Counted from the stretch's first letter, positions 16,633-25,618 are shown. The stretch: 36,552 nucleotides of DNA from an uncultured Lachnospiraceae bacterium (GCA_947571775.1 CANOZK010000021.1:1-36552), one strand, 5' to 3'. A program made the numbers and translations. Notes: generated from the letters alone by a model not told the origin.

Positions 16633-17775
16633 TTAATGAAAAGTATTTTTTAATTTCTGATAACCTCGATAAGCCAGGCTGCTGGTGATGGTTTTCAAGG
16701 TGTGCCGCTGTGTTTTTATCTGGTTTTCCAGGGTTTCGATTTTTTTCTGCTGATCAAAAAGTGCTTCTGCCATAAAGACAAGCAAATCCCGGCACATGGC
16801 ATTGGGGGATATCTGATAAGCGGGCAGATTCTGAACGGGTTCCCGAAATAAGATGCCGTCCTTGCGGTTCAGAAATTCCACGGCTACTTTCCGGTTGCTT
16901 TCTTCATATTCTTTCAAAAATGCCGTTTGTTCCTCATAAGAAAACAGGCTCGTCTTTGTCTCCTTTACTTGGCTTTCCTGAAACAGACTTGCAGTCAGAA
17001 GAGGTTTTATCATAAAATTATCCATCTCCCGATATTCTGGAAGGCTGTTTAAAATGCGCTTTATTTCAATAAAATTGCCGTTCAGACTGGGATTCCTGCG
17101 TTCCGTCTCTTGAGTAAACTGCTCGGTCAAAGGGATGTTTAGTGTATGCATAAAATCAGAGATAAGAGTGCGGCCTTCTCCCTCGTACTGTCCGCTCTCG
17201 TATACACGCACCAGCAGGTTTTCTTTTCCTACAAATTTCTCAATTTCTTTTAAGTGGGCGTAATAATCCAGCGGAAAATAACGATACCGTTTCTTCTGGA
17301 TATATTTGTCAAAGGTACAAGAGGTCTGCAATCCGCTTTTTACTCCCTGTTTCCAAAGCGACTGGACAAGTTGATCTTGTCTGCGCAGATATACAATCAC
17401 CCTTAACTGACAGTTGATTTTCTCCAGCCTGTCCATAAGGTCTTGCCAAAAATTTTCCTGTTTTTTTGAGTGGTGCCAGATTAATTCGTCGGATAAAATA
17501 ATATTCGGATAGACCTTCGCCAGTTCTTCCAGCTTTCGATAGCAAAATTGCTGGATTTCTGTGATTTGGGATTCTGTCTTCGGAATATTCGGGTGAACTG
17601 TTCCGAAAATTAAGAAGTGTCCGTTTCTGCTTTTGGCATAAGACATCGCTTCTACATCCATCAAAGGGTAGCAAAATCCCTGTTTTTCCAATACCTCCGA
17701 GTTGTTCCGCAGGAAGCTTTGGAGAGCCGTGGTTCCAGTTTTCATTGTGCCAATACATAGATTTATAATTGCCAT
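16633..17775 (-). CDS. Sulfotransferase-like P-loop protein
   Basis: This 380-residue protein opens MAIINLCIGTMKTGTTALQS, where KTGTT matches the 5'-phosphosulfate-binding loop of PAPS-dependent sulfotransferases. RVIVYLRRQDQLVQSLWK resembles the 3'-phosphate-binding segment with its arginine and serine. The C-terminal 50 residues (FDQQKKIETLENQIKTQRHT) look like a coiled coil. Similar proteins occur in polysaccharide loci and may sulfate a surface glycan, but bacterial members often lack a proven substrate. It is transcribed against the polymer operon, with GGGAG about eight bases before its start. Whether it works with either polymer is unknown. Confidence 0.72.
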   Translation of the reverse strand: MAIINLCIGTMKTGTTALQSFLRNNSEVLEKQGFCYPLMDVEAMSYAKSRNGHFLIFGTVHPNIPKTESQITEIQQFCYRKLEELAKVYPNIILSDELIWHHSKKQENFWQDLMDRLEKINCQLRVIVYLRRQDQLVQSLWKQGVKSGLQTSCTFDKYIQKKRYRYFPLDYYAHLKEIEKFVGKENLLVRVYESGQYEGEGRTLISDFMHTLNIPLTEQFTQETERRNPSLNGNFIEIKRILNSLPEYREMDNFMIKPLLTASLFQESQVKETKTSLFSYEEQTAFLKEYEESNRKVAVEFLNRKDGILFREPVQNLPAYQISPNAMCRDLLVFMAEALFDQQKKIETLENQIKTQRHTLKTITSSLAYRGYQKLKNTFH

Positions 17776-17924
17776 TTGAATATTCTCCCAAATATGAATT
17801 TACGAATGAATTAGATATATTAGATATAATTGTTAGTATTGGATTATAAACGATAAATATGTTGTAAATTTGTGACTGTAATTTATAATTCAAAAATACT
17901 TTAGATAAATATGGAAAATATATA

Positions 17925-17953
17925 TTTATATTGCCGTAAAAATATGGTATAAT
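17925..17953 (+). promoter_or_regulatory. Extended -10 promoter of the aldolase gene
   Basis: TTTATA (17925-17930) is followed after 17 bases by a perfect TATAAT (17948-17953), preceded by TGG, an extended -10 element. The untranslated leader to ATG 18057 is about 95 bases and AT-rich. No recognisable riboswitch is seen in it. Confidence 0.7.
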
Positions 17954-18056
17954 AATAAAGCGTTAGATAAAAAGTTATGGTATGAGGCTTGTTGTATTTT
18001 TAAAGCGAGTTAGTAACATATAGGAAAATATTTTTTATAGAAAGGAAATTAGGACG

Positions 18057-18992
18057 ATGCCATTAGTTACAACTACGGAAATGTTTAAGAAAGCTTATGA
18101 AGGCGGTTATGCGATTGGAGCCTTCAACGTAAATAATATGGAAATCCTGCAAGGGATTGCAGAGGCAGCAGGAGAATTGAAATCCCCAATAATTTTGCAG
18201 GTTTCCAAAGGAGCCAGGGCTTACGCTAATCATACTTATCTGGTAAAACTGGTGGAAGCCGCATTGATTGAAAATGATATTCCCATTGCGCTGCACTTGG
18301 ATCACGGCCCGGATTTTGAAACCTGCAAGGCCTGCATTGACGGCGGATTTACTTCTGTAATGATCGATGGTTCTCACTATGACTTTGAGAAAAATGTCGC
18401 CGTTTCCAAAGAAGTTGTAGAATATGCCCATTCCAAGGGTGTGGTTGTAGAGGCGGAATTGGGACAACTGGCAGGTGTGGAGGACGATGTAAAGGTGTCC
18501 GATGCAGATGCTCAGTATACCCAGCCCGATCAAGTGGAGGAATTTGTAGACAGGACTGGTGTGGATTCCTTGGCGATAGCCATTGGAACAAGCCATGGCG
18601 CGTATAAATTCAAACCGGGACAGAAGCCGCAGCTTCGTTTTGATATTCTGGAAGAAATCACAAAACGTCTGCCGAATTTCCCAATTGTTCTTCACGGCGC
18701 TTCTTCCGTATCTCAGGAATATGTAAAGATTATCCAGGAAAACGGCGGAAATCTGGCAGACGCCATTGGTATTCCAGAGGATATGCTCCGTCAGGCGGCA
18801 CGTTCTGCGGTGTGTAAAATCAATATTGATTCCGATTTGCGCTTAGCTATGACAGCCGGAATCCGTCAGGTGATGTGGAACGATCCGTCGGTCTTCGATC
18901 CCAGAGAATACCTAAAGGTAGGCCGTGCCAATGTAAAAACTCTGGTAACCCATAAGATCAAAGAAGTTCTTGGAAGCGATGGGAAAGCCTAA
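18057..18992 (+). CDS. fba: Class II fructose-bisphosphate aldolase
   Basis: This 311-residue zinc aldolase splits fructose 1,6-bisphosphate to dihydroxyacetone phosphate and glyceraldehyde 3-phosphate in glycolysis. Family motifs are present: ALHLDHGPDFE, with catalytic aspartate and metal histidine; EAELGQLAGVEDD; AIGTSHGAYKFK and VLHGASSV, with the other metal histidines. Length fits the class IIB group. AAAGGAAATTAGGA precedes the ATG. It has its own promoter and terminator, so it is a single-gene unit unrelated to the neighbouring sulfotransferase. Confidence 0.95.
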   Translation: MPLVTTTEMFKKAYEGGYAIGAFNVNNMEILQGIAEAAGELKSPIILQVSKGARAYANHTYLVKLVEAALIENDIPIALHLDHGPDFETCKACIDGGFTSVMIDGSHYDFEKNVAVSKEVVEYAHSKGVVVEAELGQLAGVEDDVKVSDADAQYTQPDQVEEFVDRTGVDSLAIAIGTSHGAYKFKPGQKPQLRFDILEEITKRLPNFPIVLHGASSVSQEYVKIIQENGGNLADAIGIPEDMLRQAARSAVCKINIDSDLRLAMTAGIRQVMWNDPSVFDPREYLKVGRANVKTLVTHKIKEVLGSDGKA

Positions 18993-19007
18993 AAAATAGT
19001 GAAAAAA

Positions 19008-19054
19008 AGAAGCCGAATCCAAAGGGCAAAAACCTCTTGGATCTGGCTTCTTTT
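19008..19054. terminator. Bidirectional Rho-independent terminator
   Basis: An imperfect 15-pair stem, agaagcc..atccaa and ttggat..ggcttct, encloses a 13-base-class loop. TTTT follows on the plus strand (end of fba), and seven Ts follow on the minus strand (end of the serine hydrolase operon). It lies between two convergent genes and can serve both. Confidence 0.85.
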
Positions 19055-19063
19055 ATTAACAGT

Positions 19064-20143
19064 TTACTGGTTAAAAAATCCGTAAATGTTGCCGGACATT
19101 TCTGCGATACATTCTACGGCTGTGCCGCTGTCTGTCAATCCGTCTGTCATAAAACAGATAATATACGGATTTTTATCCCCAAACACGATTGCTACATCGT
19201 TTTCAATTCCGCTTAGTTCCCCGGTTTTGTTAGCAATCTTTACGCCGTCTGGAATCTGGGCGGGAATCTTAGTACGCCGCTGCTGGGACTGTAAAAGGCC
19301 GAGCATTTCTTCAGAATAGTCAAAATCCTTGACATATAAAGTTTCCAAAAAATCCGCACAATCTCCCACAGAAGTATAATTTTCCCCGGTGGGGCTTTCT
19401 TCCAACAGCATTCTGCCCATACTGGTATCAGAATAGCCATGATCTTCACAGTATTCTGTGACTATCTGCCGTCCCGCCGCAGAGTCGCCGTCGCCCAGCA
19501 TGGTGACCAGTTGGTTGGCCGCGTCATTGTCGCTGACCGTGATCATAATATTCAGCAGGCGATCCACGGTTTCCTTTCCGTTTATCTGAGCCAGCGTTTC
19601 ATATTGATTGTAAACGGCTCCCATGATAAATAGTTTAATTAAGCTGGCGGCTTTCATCTGCGTATCGTCTCTCGCTGTAAAGATGCCAGAGTTCAGATTT
19701 TTGACGTACACGGACCATTTGCCGCCCGATGCAGATTTTGATAACTGGAGCATATCGTCTAACTGATCTTCCAGGGGAGTTAAATCTGCTACGCCTTCTT
19801 TTTCCTCACTGGGACTTAGCTGCCCCTCTTCTTCCAGATTTGTTTCTGTTGAGGAGGCGTCGGATTTCTTGGCAGTATAACTTTCTTTGGCGCTCCCACT
19901 GGTGCTTTCTTCCGCGTCTTCTTCCTTTAGACTGTCTTCTTCCAGCTCGTCAGACAGAAGGCGGATTTCTGATTTTAGTTGGGCGGTTTCTTTTACCGCA
20001 TCTGTCAGCATTGTCTCCAAGGAGCGCACATTCTTATTTAGGCTTCTCCATTTTGCAGAAAAGACAAGAAACAAGACTCCAAACAATACCATCAGCCCTG
20101 ACGCAGCGATGGCGATGATCTGATAAATTTTTTCTTTATTCAT
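19064..20143 (-). CDS. Membrane-anchored class A beta-lactamase-fold serine hydrolase
   Basis: This 359-residue protein has an N-terminal membrane helix (about 8-29), a short coiled-coil stretch and an acidic Ser/Glu-rich linker (about 70-120). An extracellular beta-lactamase-like domain follows. The catalytic trio is visible: SLIK with Ser167 and Lys170, SDN at 204-206, and KTG at 306-308. The class A deacylating Glu region is not clearly conserved (MLLEESPTGENYT), so it may be a peptidase or cell-wall enzyme rather than a resistance enzyme. It starts 27 bases after the amidase gene with AAGGAG upstream, forming a two-gene unit whose products share the same membrane-plus-linker design. Confidence 0.85.
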   Translation of the reverse strand: MNKEKIYQIIAIAASGLMVLFGVLFLVFSAKWRSLNKNVRSLETMLTDAVKETAQLKSEIRLLSDELEEDSLKEEDAEESTSGSAKESYTAKKSDASSTETNLEEEGQLSPSEEKEGVADLTPLEDQLDDMLQLSKSASGGKWSVYVKNLNSGIFTARDDTQMKAASLIKLFIMGAVYNQYETLAQINGKETVDRLLNIMITVSDNDAANQLVTMLGDGDSAAGRQIVTEYCEDHGYSDTSMGRMLLEESPTGENYTSVGDCADFLETLYVKDFDYSEEMLGLLQSQQRRTKIPAQIPDGVKIANKTGELSGIENDVAIVFGDKNPYIICFMTDGLTDSGTAVECIAEMSGNIYGFFNQ

Positions 20144-20170
20144 ATTTGATATTCTCCTTATCCTCTGCTG

Positions 20171-21205
20171 TCATTGGGCAAAATAGGCGTCGATTCCATC
20201 GGCAATTCCCTGTGCCATTGTCTGCTGGAACTGGGAATCGGCCATGGCAAGGTCATCGTGTTCATTGGTCATAAAGCCCATTTCAAGAATTGTCACTGGT
20301 ACGCTGCTCCAGTTGATACCTGTCATATTGTCGTAAAACTGCACGCCGCGGTTTTCAAAATTTGTGGCTTCGCAGTAAGATTCCAATAGTATTTGGGAAA
20401 GCCGCAGGCTGTCTTCGTAGAGCTGGGGCACATAGGGATTGTCCTGGGAAGGGCACATGCTCAGAGCACCCTGTACGCTGTGATCATCGGAGCCGTTGGC
20501 ATGGATCCGCACGTAAATTTCTGCCCCCTCCTCTGTGGCCAGCAGTGCCCGTTCGGCATTGCTGATGGCTGTGTTGTTGTCCGTTCGGGTCATAATGACC
20601 CGATAACCCCGATTTTCTAAAATCTGTTGCAACTTTAAAGAAACATCCAGATTAAGCTGATATTCGCCCTGGCCGGAGTAAGTCCCGGAAGTCCCGGAGG
20701 TGGCTTTTGCCTTCATCTCTGTGGAACCAGGCCCGTTGGGTTCTGTGTCGCTCATATCCACATGAGGTCCCTGGTGTCCAGGGTCAATGGCTACCACATG
20801 ATTTTGGGAAATTGTGTTTTGCAGATTTTGTTCTTCACTGGTATCTTCCTCCTCGTCGTTGCCAGACAAAAGACCTGCAGACAGACGGTTTTCCGAAAGG
20901 GCGGCTGTGGGCGTAGGCGTGTCGGCGTTTGGAGTTTCGGTAATTTCCTGTTCTTCCTCCTGGGGAAGCTGGATCTTCTCTTCTATTTCCTTTTTCTCTT
21001 TTTCTATTTGACGGGACGCCTTTTTTACAGATTCTCTTATCTGTTCCATCTCTTCTGTCTGGGCGGCCAGCGTTTCCTGGCTTTTGGCAATCTGCCTGCC
21101 GGCAAGAAAGACGCGCACAAAGGCTATGCAGCAGCATACCAGCGCAAATACCGCACAGATTGTTCCCAGTGCAATTAGAAATTTTATCAAGGTTCTCCGG
21201 TACAT
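20171..21205 (-). CDS. Membrane-anchored N-acetylmuramoyl-L-alanine amidase (Amidase_3)
   Basis: This 344-residue protein cuts the bond between muramic acid and the peptide stem of peptidoglycan. A membrane segment (about 8-34) leads into a charged coiled coil (about 38-85) and a Pro/Thr-rich linker. The zinc amidase domain runs from about 136: VAIDPGHQG with His144, EYQLNLDVSLKL with Glu181, RIHANGS with His235 and the catalytic Glu308 in ILEMGFM. These match AmiC/CwlD-type enzymes. GGGAGG precedes the start, and a consensus promoter lies 36 bases upstream. It is first in an operon with the serine hydrolase. Confidence 0.93.
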   Translation of the reverse strand: MYRRTLIKFLIALGTICAVFALVCCCIAFVRVFLAGRQIAKSQETLAAQTEEMEQIRESVKKASRQIEKEKKEIEEKIQLPQEEEQEITETPNADTPTPTAALSENRLSAGLLSGNDEEEDTSEEQNLQNTISQNHVVAIDPGHQGPHVDMSDTEPNGPGSTEMKAKATSGTSGTYSGQGEYQLNLDVSLKLQQILENRGYRVIMTRTDNNTAISNAERALLATEEGAEIYVRIHANGSDDHSVQGALSMCPSQDNPYVPQLYEDSLRLSQILLESYCEATNFENRGVQFYDNMTGINWSSVPVTILEMGFMTNEHDDLAMADSQFQQTMAQGIADGIDAYFAQ

Positions 21206-21240
21206 TTTTACCTCCCAGTCTATAATAAAATAATAATAGC

Positions 21241-21268
21241 ATTATACGATATTGAGGATTCCTGTCAA
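21241..21268 (-). promoter_or_regulatory. Consensus promoter of the amidase operon
   Basis: On the minus strand a perfect TTGACA (21268-21263) and a perfect TATAAT (21246-21241) are spaced by 16 bases. The start codon of the amidase is 36 bases downstream. Confidence 0.85.
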
Positions 21269-21319
21269 GGTTATAAAGCGGATGTAAAAATTATTGGTAT
21301 TAGTCGGATTATTCTTTGG

Positions 21320-22510
21320 TTATGCTTTATTTGCAATGTGATAAATTCTTTCCATGTCTTTTCGGTTCAGATGTTTAAAGGTGCCGATGGTTCGGGTGTC
21401 TTCGTGGCTGCATTTAAAAGCCAATTCATAGATTTGCTGGTCTGTCAGTTCAAGTCCAAGTTCTTTGAGGTTGGTGGGCATCTGGATAGAATGAAAGAAG
21501 TCTTCCATGGCTTCGATGCCTGCCAGAGCCGCTTTTTCAAAATTCGTGCTGTCGCAGGAAACGCCGAATACATTGGCAGAAAATTGGGCAAAGCGTTCCG
21601 GGTTTGTTTCGTAAACGTATCTGGCCCAGCTTCCCCATATGGCGGCCAGTCCGGCTCCATGGGTCACATCAAACATACCTCCCAGTTCGTGCTGCAATTG
21701 GTGGCAGGCCCAGTCGCCTCCGCCCGTGCCGCATCCCATCAGCCCGTTATGAGATAGGCTGCCTGCCCACATGATTTCCGCCCGCGCATTATAGTTGTGA
21801 GGTTCCCGCATGAGAATACGGGCATTGTGGATCACAGTCTGTATCAGGGTTTCACTCATGCCATCCACAATTTCCAGCGTTTCCGTGTTTACAAAATACC
21901 GTTCCATCGTGTGCATCAGGATATCTACGCAGCCGCTTGCCGTCTGGTAGGCAGGCAGAGTGTAAGTCAGGCAGGGATTTAAGATAGCAAATTTGCATCG
22001 GCCGAAATCGCTGTGACAGCTTCGTTTCAGCCATCCGTCCTCGTTGGTGATCACAGAGGAATCGCTGGTTTCGCTGCCGGAAGCGGCAATCGTTACAATT
22101 GCCCCTAGCGGCAGACATCCATGGGCTGTCTGCGTTCGTTTGTACAATTCCCATACGTCAAATTCTGGATTGGCAACGCCGTAGCCAATCGCTTTCGCGG
22201 AGTCAATTACGCTGCCGCCGCCCACGGCCAGAATAAAATCAACCGTTTCTTTTCTGCATAAATCAATGCCTTCATATACTTTGGAAAGCCTGGGATTGGG
22301 AACTGCGCCGCCCAGAGCAGTATAACGGATACCGGATTCTTCTAGGGAGGCGAAAATCTGATCCAGAAGGCCGGATTTTTCAGCACTTTGGCTGCCGTAA
22401 TGAACCAGAACTTTTTTGCATTGCAGTTTTTTTATCAATTCTCCTGCTTGAAGGTGAGTGTCTTTTCCAAAAATTACCTGGGTAGGGATATATAATTCAA
22501 AATTTTGCAT
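21320..22510 (-). CDS. Iron-containing (type III) alcohol dehydrogenase, butanol dehydrogenase-like
   Basis: This 396-residue protein of the Fe-ADH family probably reduces aldehydes to alcohols with NAD(P)H during fermentation. Visible motifs include the nucleotide-binding AVGGGSVIDSAKAIGYG near 95-110 and the TIAASGSETSDSSVITNE segment. The metal-binding area contains MHTMERYF, HQLQHELGGMFDVTHGAGLA and the late His in KCSHEDTRTIGTF. It resembles BdhA/YqhD-like enzymes. GGAG lies about 14 bases before the ATG, a rather long spacing. Its promoter is divergent from that of glyA. Confidence 0.92.
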   Translation of the reverse strand: MQNFELYIPTQVIFGKDTHLQAGELIKKLQCKKVLVHYGSQSAEKSGLLDQIFASLEESGIRYTALGGAVPNPRLSKVYEGIDLCRKETVDFILAVGGGSVIDSAKAIGYGVANPEFDVWELYKRTQTAHGCLPLGAIVTIAASGSETSDSSVITNEDGWLKRSCHSDFGRCKFAILNPCLTYTLPAYQTASGCVDILMHTMERYFVNTETLEIVDGMSETLIQTVIHNARILMREPHNYNARAEIMWAGSLSHNGLMGCGTGGGDWACHQLQHELGGMFDVTHGAGLAAIWGSWARYVYETNPERFAQFSANVFGVSCDSTNFEKAALAGIEAMEDFFHSIQMPTNLKELGLELTDQQIYELAFKCSHEDTRTIGTFKHLNRKDMERIYHIANKA

Positions 22511-22540
22511 TTTAGTTTTTTATTCTCCTTTTTCAGAGGT

Positions 22541-22569
22541 ATCTTATCATATTTTTCCTGTTATTTCAA
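22541..22569 (-). promoter_or_regulatory. Promoter of the alcohol dehydrogenase gene
   Basis: On the minus strand TTGAAA (22569-22564) and TAAGAT (22546-22541) are spaced by 17 bases. It lies 31 bases before the start codon and back to back with the glyA promoter. Confidence 0.55.
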
Positions 22570-22589
22570 ACTCATTTATTTTCTATTGG

Positions 22590-22618
22590 TTGACGTAAAA
22601 GAGACTTCTGGATATAAT
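22590..22618 (+). promoter_or_regulatory. Promoter of glyA
   Basis: TTGACG (22590-22595) and a perfect TATAAT (22613-22618) are 17 bases apart. The leader to the chosen glyA start is about 120 bases. No known riboswitch pattern was recognised in it. Confidence 0.8.
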
Positions 22619-22745
22619 GTAAATAGTTCTTGTTGTTTTTTTGATATGTGTACTTTCAGAATTGTAACAGTGAAAATATCTGAATTATTACTCGGAATTT
22701 CTTTTATGAGAGGGAGTATGCGTATAGATTATGGAGGAAGTGCGT

Positions 22746-23984
22746 ATGTATTCCATGCAAGAAATTGAAGCTGTGGATTTGAAAATTGCAAACCTGATGC
22801 AGGCGGAGTTGGACAGGCAGAATTCTCATATTGAATTGATAGCTTCCGAAAATTGGGTGAGTAAAGCGGTGATGTCAGCTATGGGAAGCGCTTTAACTAA
22901 TAAATATGCGGAAGGATATCCAGGAAACCGTTTCTATGGCGGCTGTGATTATGTGGATGAGGTGGAAACTCTGGCTATTGAACGGGCCAAGGAGCTTTTC
23001 CAGTGTACGTATGCCAATGTGCAGCCGCATTCAGGTTCCCAGGCGAATATGGCTGTCTATTTTGCCCTGCTTCGTCCGGGGGATACAATTCTGAGTATGG
23101 ATCTGGCCCATGGCGGGCATCTGTCCCATGGAAGTCCAGCCAATTTGTCTGGTACATTTTTTAAAGTGTACTCTTATGGAACGGACGGTAACGGCATTCT
23201 GGATTACGAACAGGTGGAACAGCTTGCTTTGAAATACAGGCCGAAACTGATTGTGGCGGGGGCCAGTGCGTATGGCCGAATCATAGACTTTAAAAAATTC
23301 CGGAAAATTGCAGATAAGGTGGGGGCTTATCTGATGGCGGACATTGCACATATAGCCGGGCTGGTTGCCGGCGGCGTGCATCCCAGTCCCATCCCTTATG
23401 CGCATGTGACTTCCAGTACTACCCACAAAACCATGAGAGGCCCCAGAGGCGGATTGATTTTAAGCAGCAAGGAATTTGCAGAGGAACATCAGTTGGATAA
23501 GGCCGTGTTCCCAGGCATTCAGGGCGGACCGCTGATGCATGTGATTGCCGCAAAAGCCATCTGTTTCCAGGAAGCCCTGCAACCAGAATACAAAGAATAT
23601 GCCCAAAATGTGGTTCGTAATGCAGCGGCTCTGTGCGAAAGTCTGAAGAAACGGGGCATTAAGATTGTGTCAGGCAAGACAGAAAACCATTTGATGTTGG
23701 TGGATCTGGTGGAAAAAGGGATCACCGGCAAAGAAATGGAAAAGTTATTGGACGAGGTGAACATTACCTGCAATAAAAATGGAATTCCAAACGATCCGCA
23801 GTCGCCGTTTGTGACCAGCGGAATCCGTCTGGGAACACCGGCTGTGACGGCCAGAGGCATGAAAGTAAAGGACATGGATCGGATTGCAGAGGCCATTGCG
23901 ATGATGATAGAGAGTCCAGAGAATAAGGAGAAAGCCGCGGAGATCGTGAAAGAACTGACGGATAAGTATCCTTTGGAGGGGTGA
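22746..23984 (+). CDS. glyA: Serine hydroxymethyltransferase
   Basis: This 412-residue PLP enzyme interconverts serine and glycine and supplies one-carbon units through tetrahydrofolate. It shows [49 protein letters not shown] and the PLP lysine in [14 protein letters not shown] (Lys228), all standard for the family. The frame is open from ATG 22731, but GGAGG at 22733-22737 sits eight bases before ATG 22746, so I chose the latter. It has its own promoter and a terminator directly downstream. Confidence 0.95.
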   Translation: MYSMQEIEAVDLKIANLMQAELDRQNSHIELIASENWVSKAVMSAMGSALTNKYAEGYPGNRFYGGCDYVDEVETLAIERAKELFQCTYANVQPHSGSQANMAVYFALLRPGDTILSMDLAHGGHLSHGSPANLSGTFFKVYSYGTDGNGILDYEQVEQLALKYRPKLIVAGASAYGRIIDFKKFRKIADKVGAYLMADIAHIAGLVAGGVHPSPIPYAHVTSSTTHKTMRGPRGGLILSSKEFAEEHQLDKAVFPGIQGGPLMHVIAAKAICFQEALQPEYKEYAQNVVRNAAALCESLKKRGIKIVSGKTENHLMLVDLVEKGITGKEMEKLLDEVNITCNKNGIPNDPQSPFVTSGIRLGTPAVTARGMKVKDMDRIAEAIAMMIESPENKEKAAEIVKELTDKYPLEG

Positions 23985-24000
23985 GAAAGAGTTATAGATG

Positions 24001-24032
24001 AGGGCTGACTGTTTAGGCAGGCAGCCCTTTTT
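24001..24032 (+). terminator. Terminator of glyA
   Basis: agggctg pairs with cagccct, and the stem continues inward with one mismatch and ctg/cag. TTTTT follows at the end. The minus strand has no T-run, so it serves glyA and not the convergent gene at 24041. Confidence 0.8.
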
Positions 24033-24040
24033 GGAATTGA

Positions 24041-25462
24041 TTATTCAGCAATGATAATTCCCAGTACATTGATTTGCTGTTGGCGTAAAATTTCCAGTTC
24101 CTGGTGGATCTCTTCATATTGTACAGAACCGGCTTTTTCAATTAGAACGGCCGTATGGATGCTGCTTAATAAGCTCATGGAATCTGCATTGTACAGAACA
24201 TTATCGGCGGTGTCAAAATCAAGATCCACTGTCTTTAGAATCCCCTGGATTTCATTTCTTATTTTTGCTGTGGGATCCAATACTGGTCCGCAGCTGATCC
24301 CATATATGGAATGAATTCCTTTTTTGTGTGCAGTTATTTGTATAGCAGTTGCGGCTAGAGATATGGCATGTGCCGCAGAAACCGAGTAACGCCCTTTATT
24401 CCGCTGGCTGTACAGCCAATGGTCTATGCGGTTAAAAAAGTTCTTCGAGTTTCTTGCTGACGGAATGTGTCCCAGTGCTGGGATTTGGTATAATATGGTA
24501 CAGTCGTCGGTATATTGCAGCTTATTATTTATAATATAGCGAAAGAATAGAATAAAAATATAAACCATTGCGGCAAAGAACATCCCCCATACAGAGGCTT
24601 TGATAGAAGCGTATATGGCAGCAGGCGCGGTTTCGGTTCTTTCTTCCATGGCATTCAGCGAAATTTCTTTTGTAGGTGTTTGTAATTGATGGTATTGTAT
24701 CTGTGCTTCCGAAAAAGTTTCCATGAGATCTGCGGTTTCCGTATTTAAATGAGTGATTTTACTGCGCATATCAATTTGTTCCTGCAATAAGGAAGTACTG
24801 CTTGTGTTGGATATATTATTCTGCAAAAGGGTTATCTTATGGGCGCCATATGTATTTACAATTTGTTTGTGTATACGGTTTATGTATGCCTGGATTGTTT
24901 TGGATATGGTTTTGCAGATCTTTTTCGTTCCGGCAATGGCTGTAATACGGAAGGAACAAGTTTCTTGTTTTTGTGTAATCGTGCCGGGATTTATTACATG
25001 AATCAATTCCTGTGCATCCGATATTGAGATACCATTTGTTTTATTGGAAACAAACTGATACATTTGATTTGTGGCTAACAAATCTAAATAAACAGATGTT
25101 GGATTGACAGAATTTTCAGAGATACTGACTGCATAAATCAGATCGGCTTGATATACATGAGAGGGGTTGAGGTTCATCAAAACGGATTCTTCCATATAAG
25201 ACTGCCATTTTTGGCAAGAGTATTCGTTTAATAAGACCTGGTCGGCGGCGGATAATTCCGTTTGTGTCATTTTATTTTTCAATTCGGACAAACTGATTTC
25301 TTTCGATTGCGAAGTCTGCGTTTTGGCGGCGGATAAATGCAGATGGACAAAGTTGAATGTGCCAAATAAGATTCCGCTAATTAATATCCAGAGCAGGATA
25401 CCGCGCCAATGAAACAAAATTTCAAAAACCAAATCGCGGAGGTTTACTTCTTTTTCTTCCAT
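24041..25462 (-). CDS. Polysaccharide chain-length regulator with degenerate BY-kinase-like C-terminal domain
   Basis: The 473-residue product has the Wzz/YveK co-polymerase layout. A short cytoplasmic start leads to a membrane helix (about 21-38), a large extracellular helical region with coiled coils (LLQEQIDMRSKITHLNTETA) and a second helix (about 288-310). The remaining roughly 160 cytoplasmic residues resemble the Wzc/CpsD tyrosine kinase fold. However, the P-loop position reads GISCGPVLDPTAKI (388-401), with no GxxGxGKS/T. The end, INVLGIIIAE, matches the last strand of that fold. No tyrosine cluster is at the tail. It may control chain length of the divergent polysaccharide operon without kinase activity. 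AGGAGAG precedes the ATG. Confidence 0.78.
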   Translation of the reverse strand: MEEKEVNLRDLVFEILFHWRGILLWILISGILFGTFNFVHLHLSAAKTQTSQSKEISLSELKNKMTQTELSAADQVLLNEYSCQKWQSYMEESVLMNLNPSHVYQADLIYAVSISENSVNPTSVYLDLLATNQMYQFVSNKTNGISISDAQELIHVINPGTITQKQETCSFRITAIAGTKKICKTISKTIQAYINRIHKQIVNTYGAHKITLLQNNISNTSSTSLLQEQIDMRSKITHLNTETADLMETFSEAQIQYHQLQTPTKEISLNAMEERTETAPAAIYASIKASVWGMFFAAMVYIFILFFRYIINNKLQYTDDCTILYQIPALGHIPSARNSKNFFNRIDHWLYSQRNKGRYSVSAAHAISLAATAIQITAHKKGIHSIYGISCGPVLDPTAKIRNEIQGILKTVDLDFDTADNVLYNADSMSLLSSIHTAVLIEKAGSVQYEEIHQELEILRQQQINVLGIIIAE

Positions 25463-25496
25463 TTGATTTCTCTCCTATATTCCCAGTTCTGCGAGG

Positions 25497-25582
25497 GAGT
25501 GTTTGAAAACTCATTCCAGCAATCTGCATCTACCGCCAAATGTTGAATACAGCTTACAGAAAGCAGTTTTCAAATAACACTC
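25497..25582 (-). repeat. 86-bp inverted-repeat element, copy 2 (MITE/REP-like)
   Basis: The ends gagtgtttgaaaact and agttttcaaataacactc are imperfect inverted repeats. Read on the minus strand it aligns with the element at 3950-4047, with shared tips and the gaatgagttttcaa end. The interior differs more. It lies between the divergent chain-length regulator and the glycosyltransferase operon. Confidence 0.72.
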
Positions 25583-25589
25583 TAGAAAA

Positions 25590-25618
25590 ATTATAGCAAG
25601 TTTGCCTGTATAATACAA
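25590..25618 (-). promoter_or_regulatory. Possible promoter of the chain-length regulator
   Basis: On the minus strand a perfect TATAAT (25595-25590) lies 17 bases after TTGTAT (25618-25613), a poor -35. The inverted-repeat element would then be transcribed in the leader. The call rests mainly on the -10 box. Confidence 0.35.

Noticed and set aside
17309..17893. Minus-strand frame overlapping the sulfotransferase start in another frame
   Set aside because: It is an out-of-frame shadow of the sulfotransferase coding sequence extended into AT-rich DNA, without motifs.
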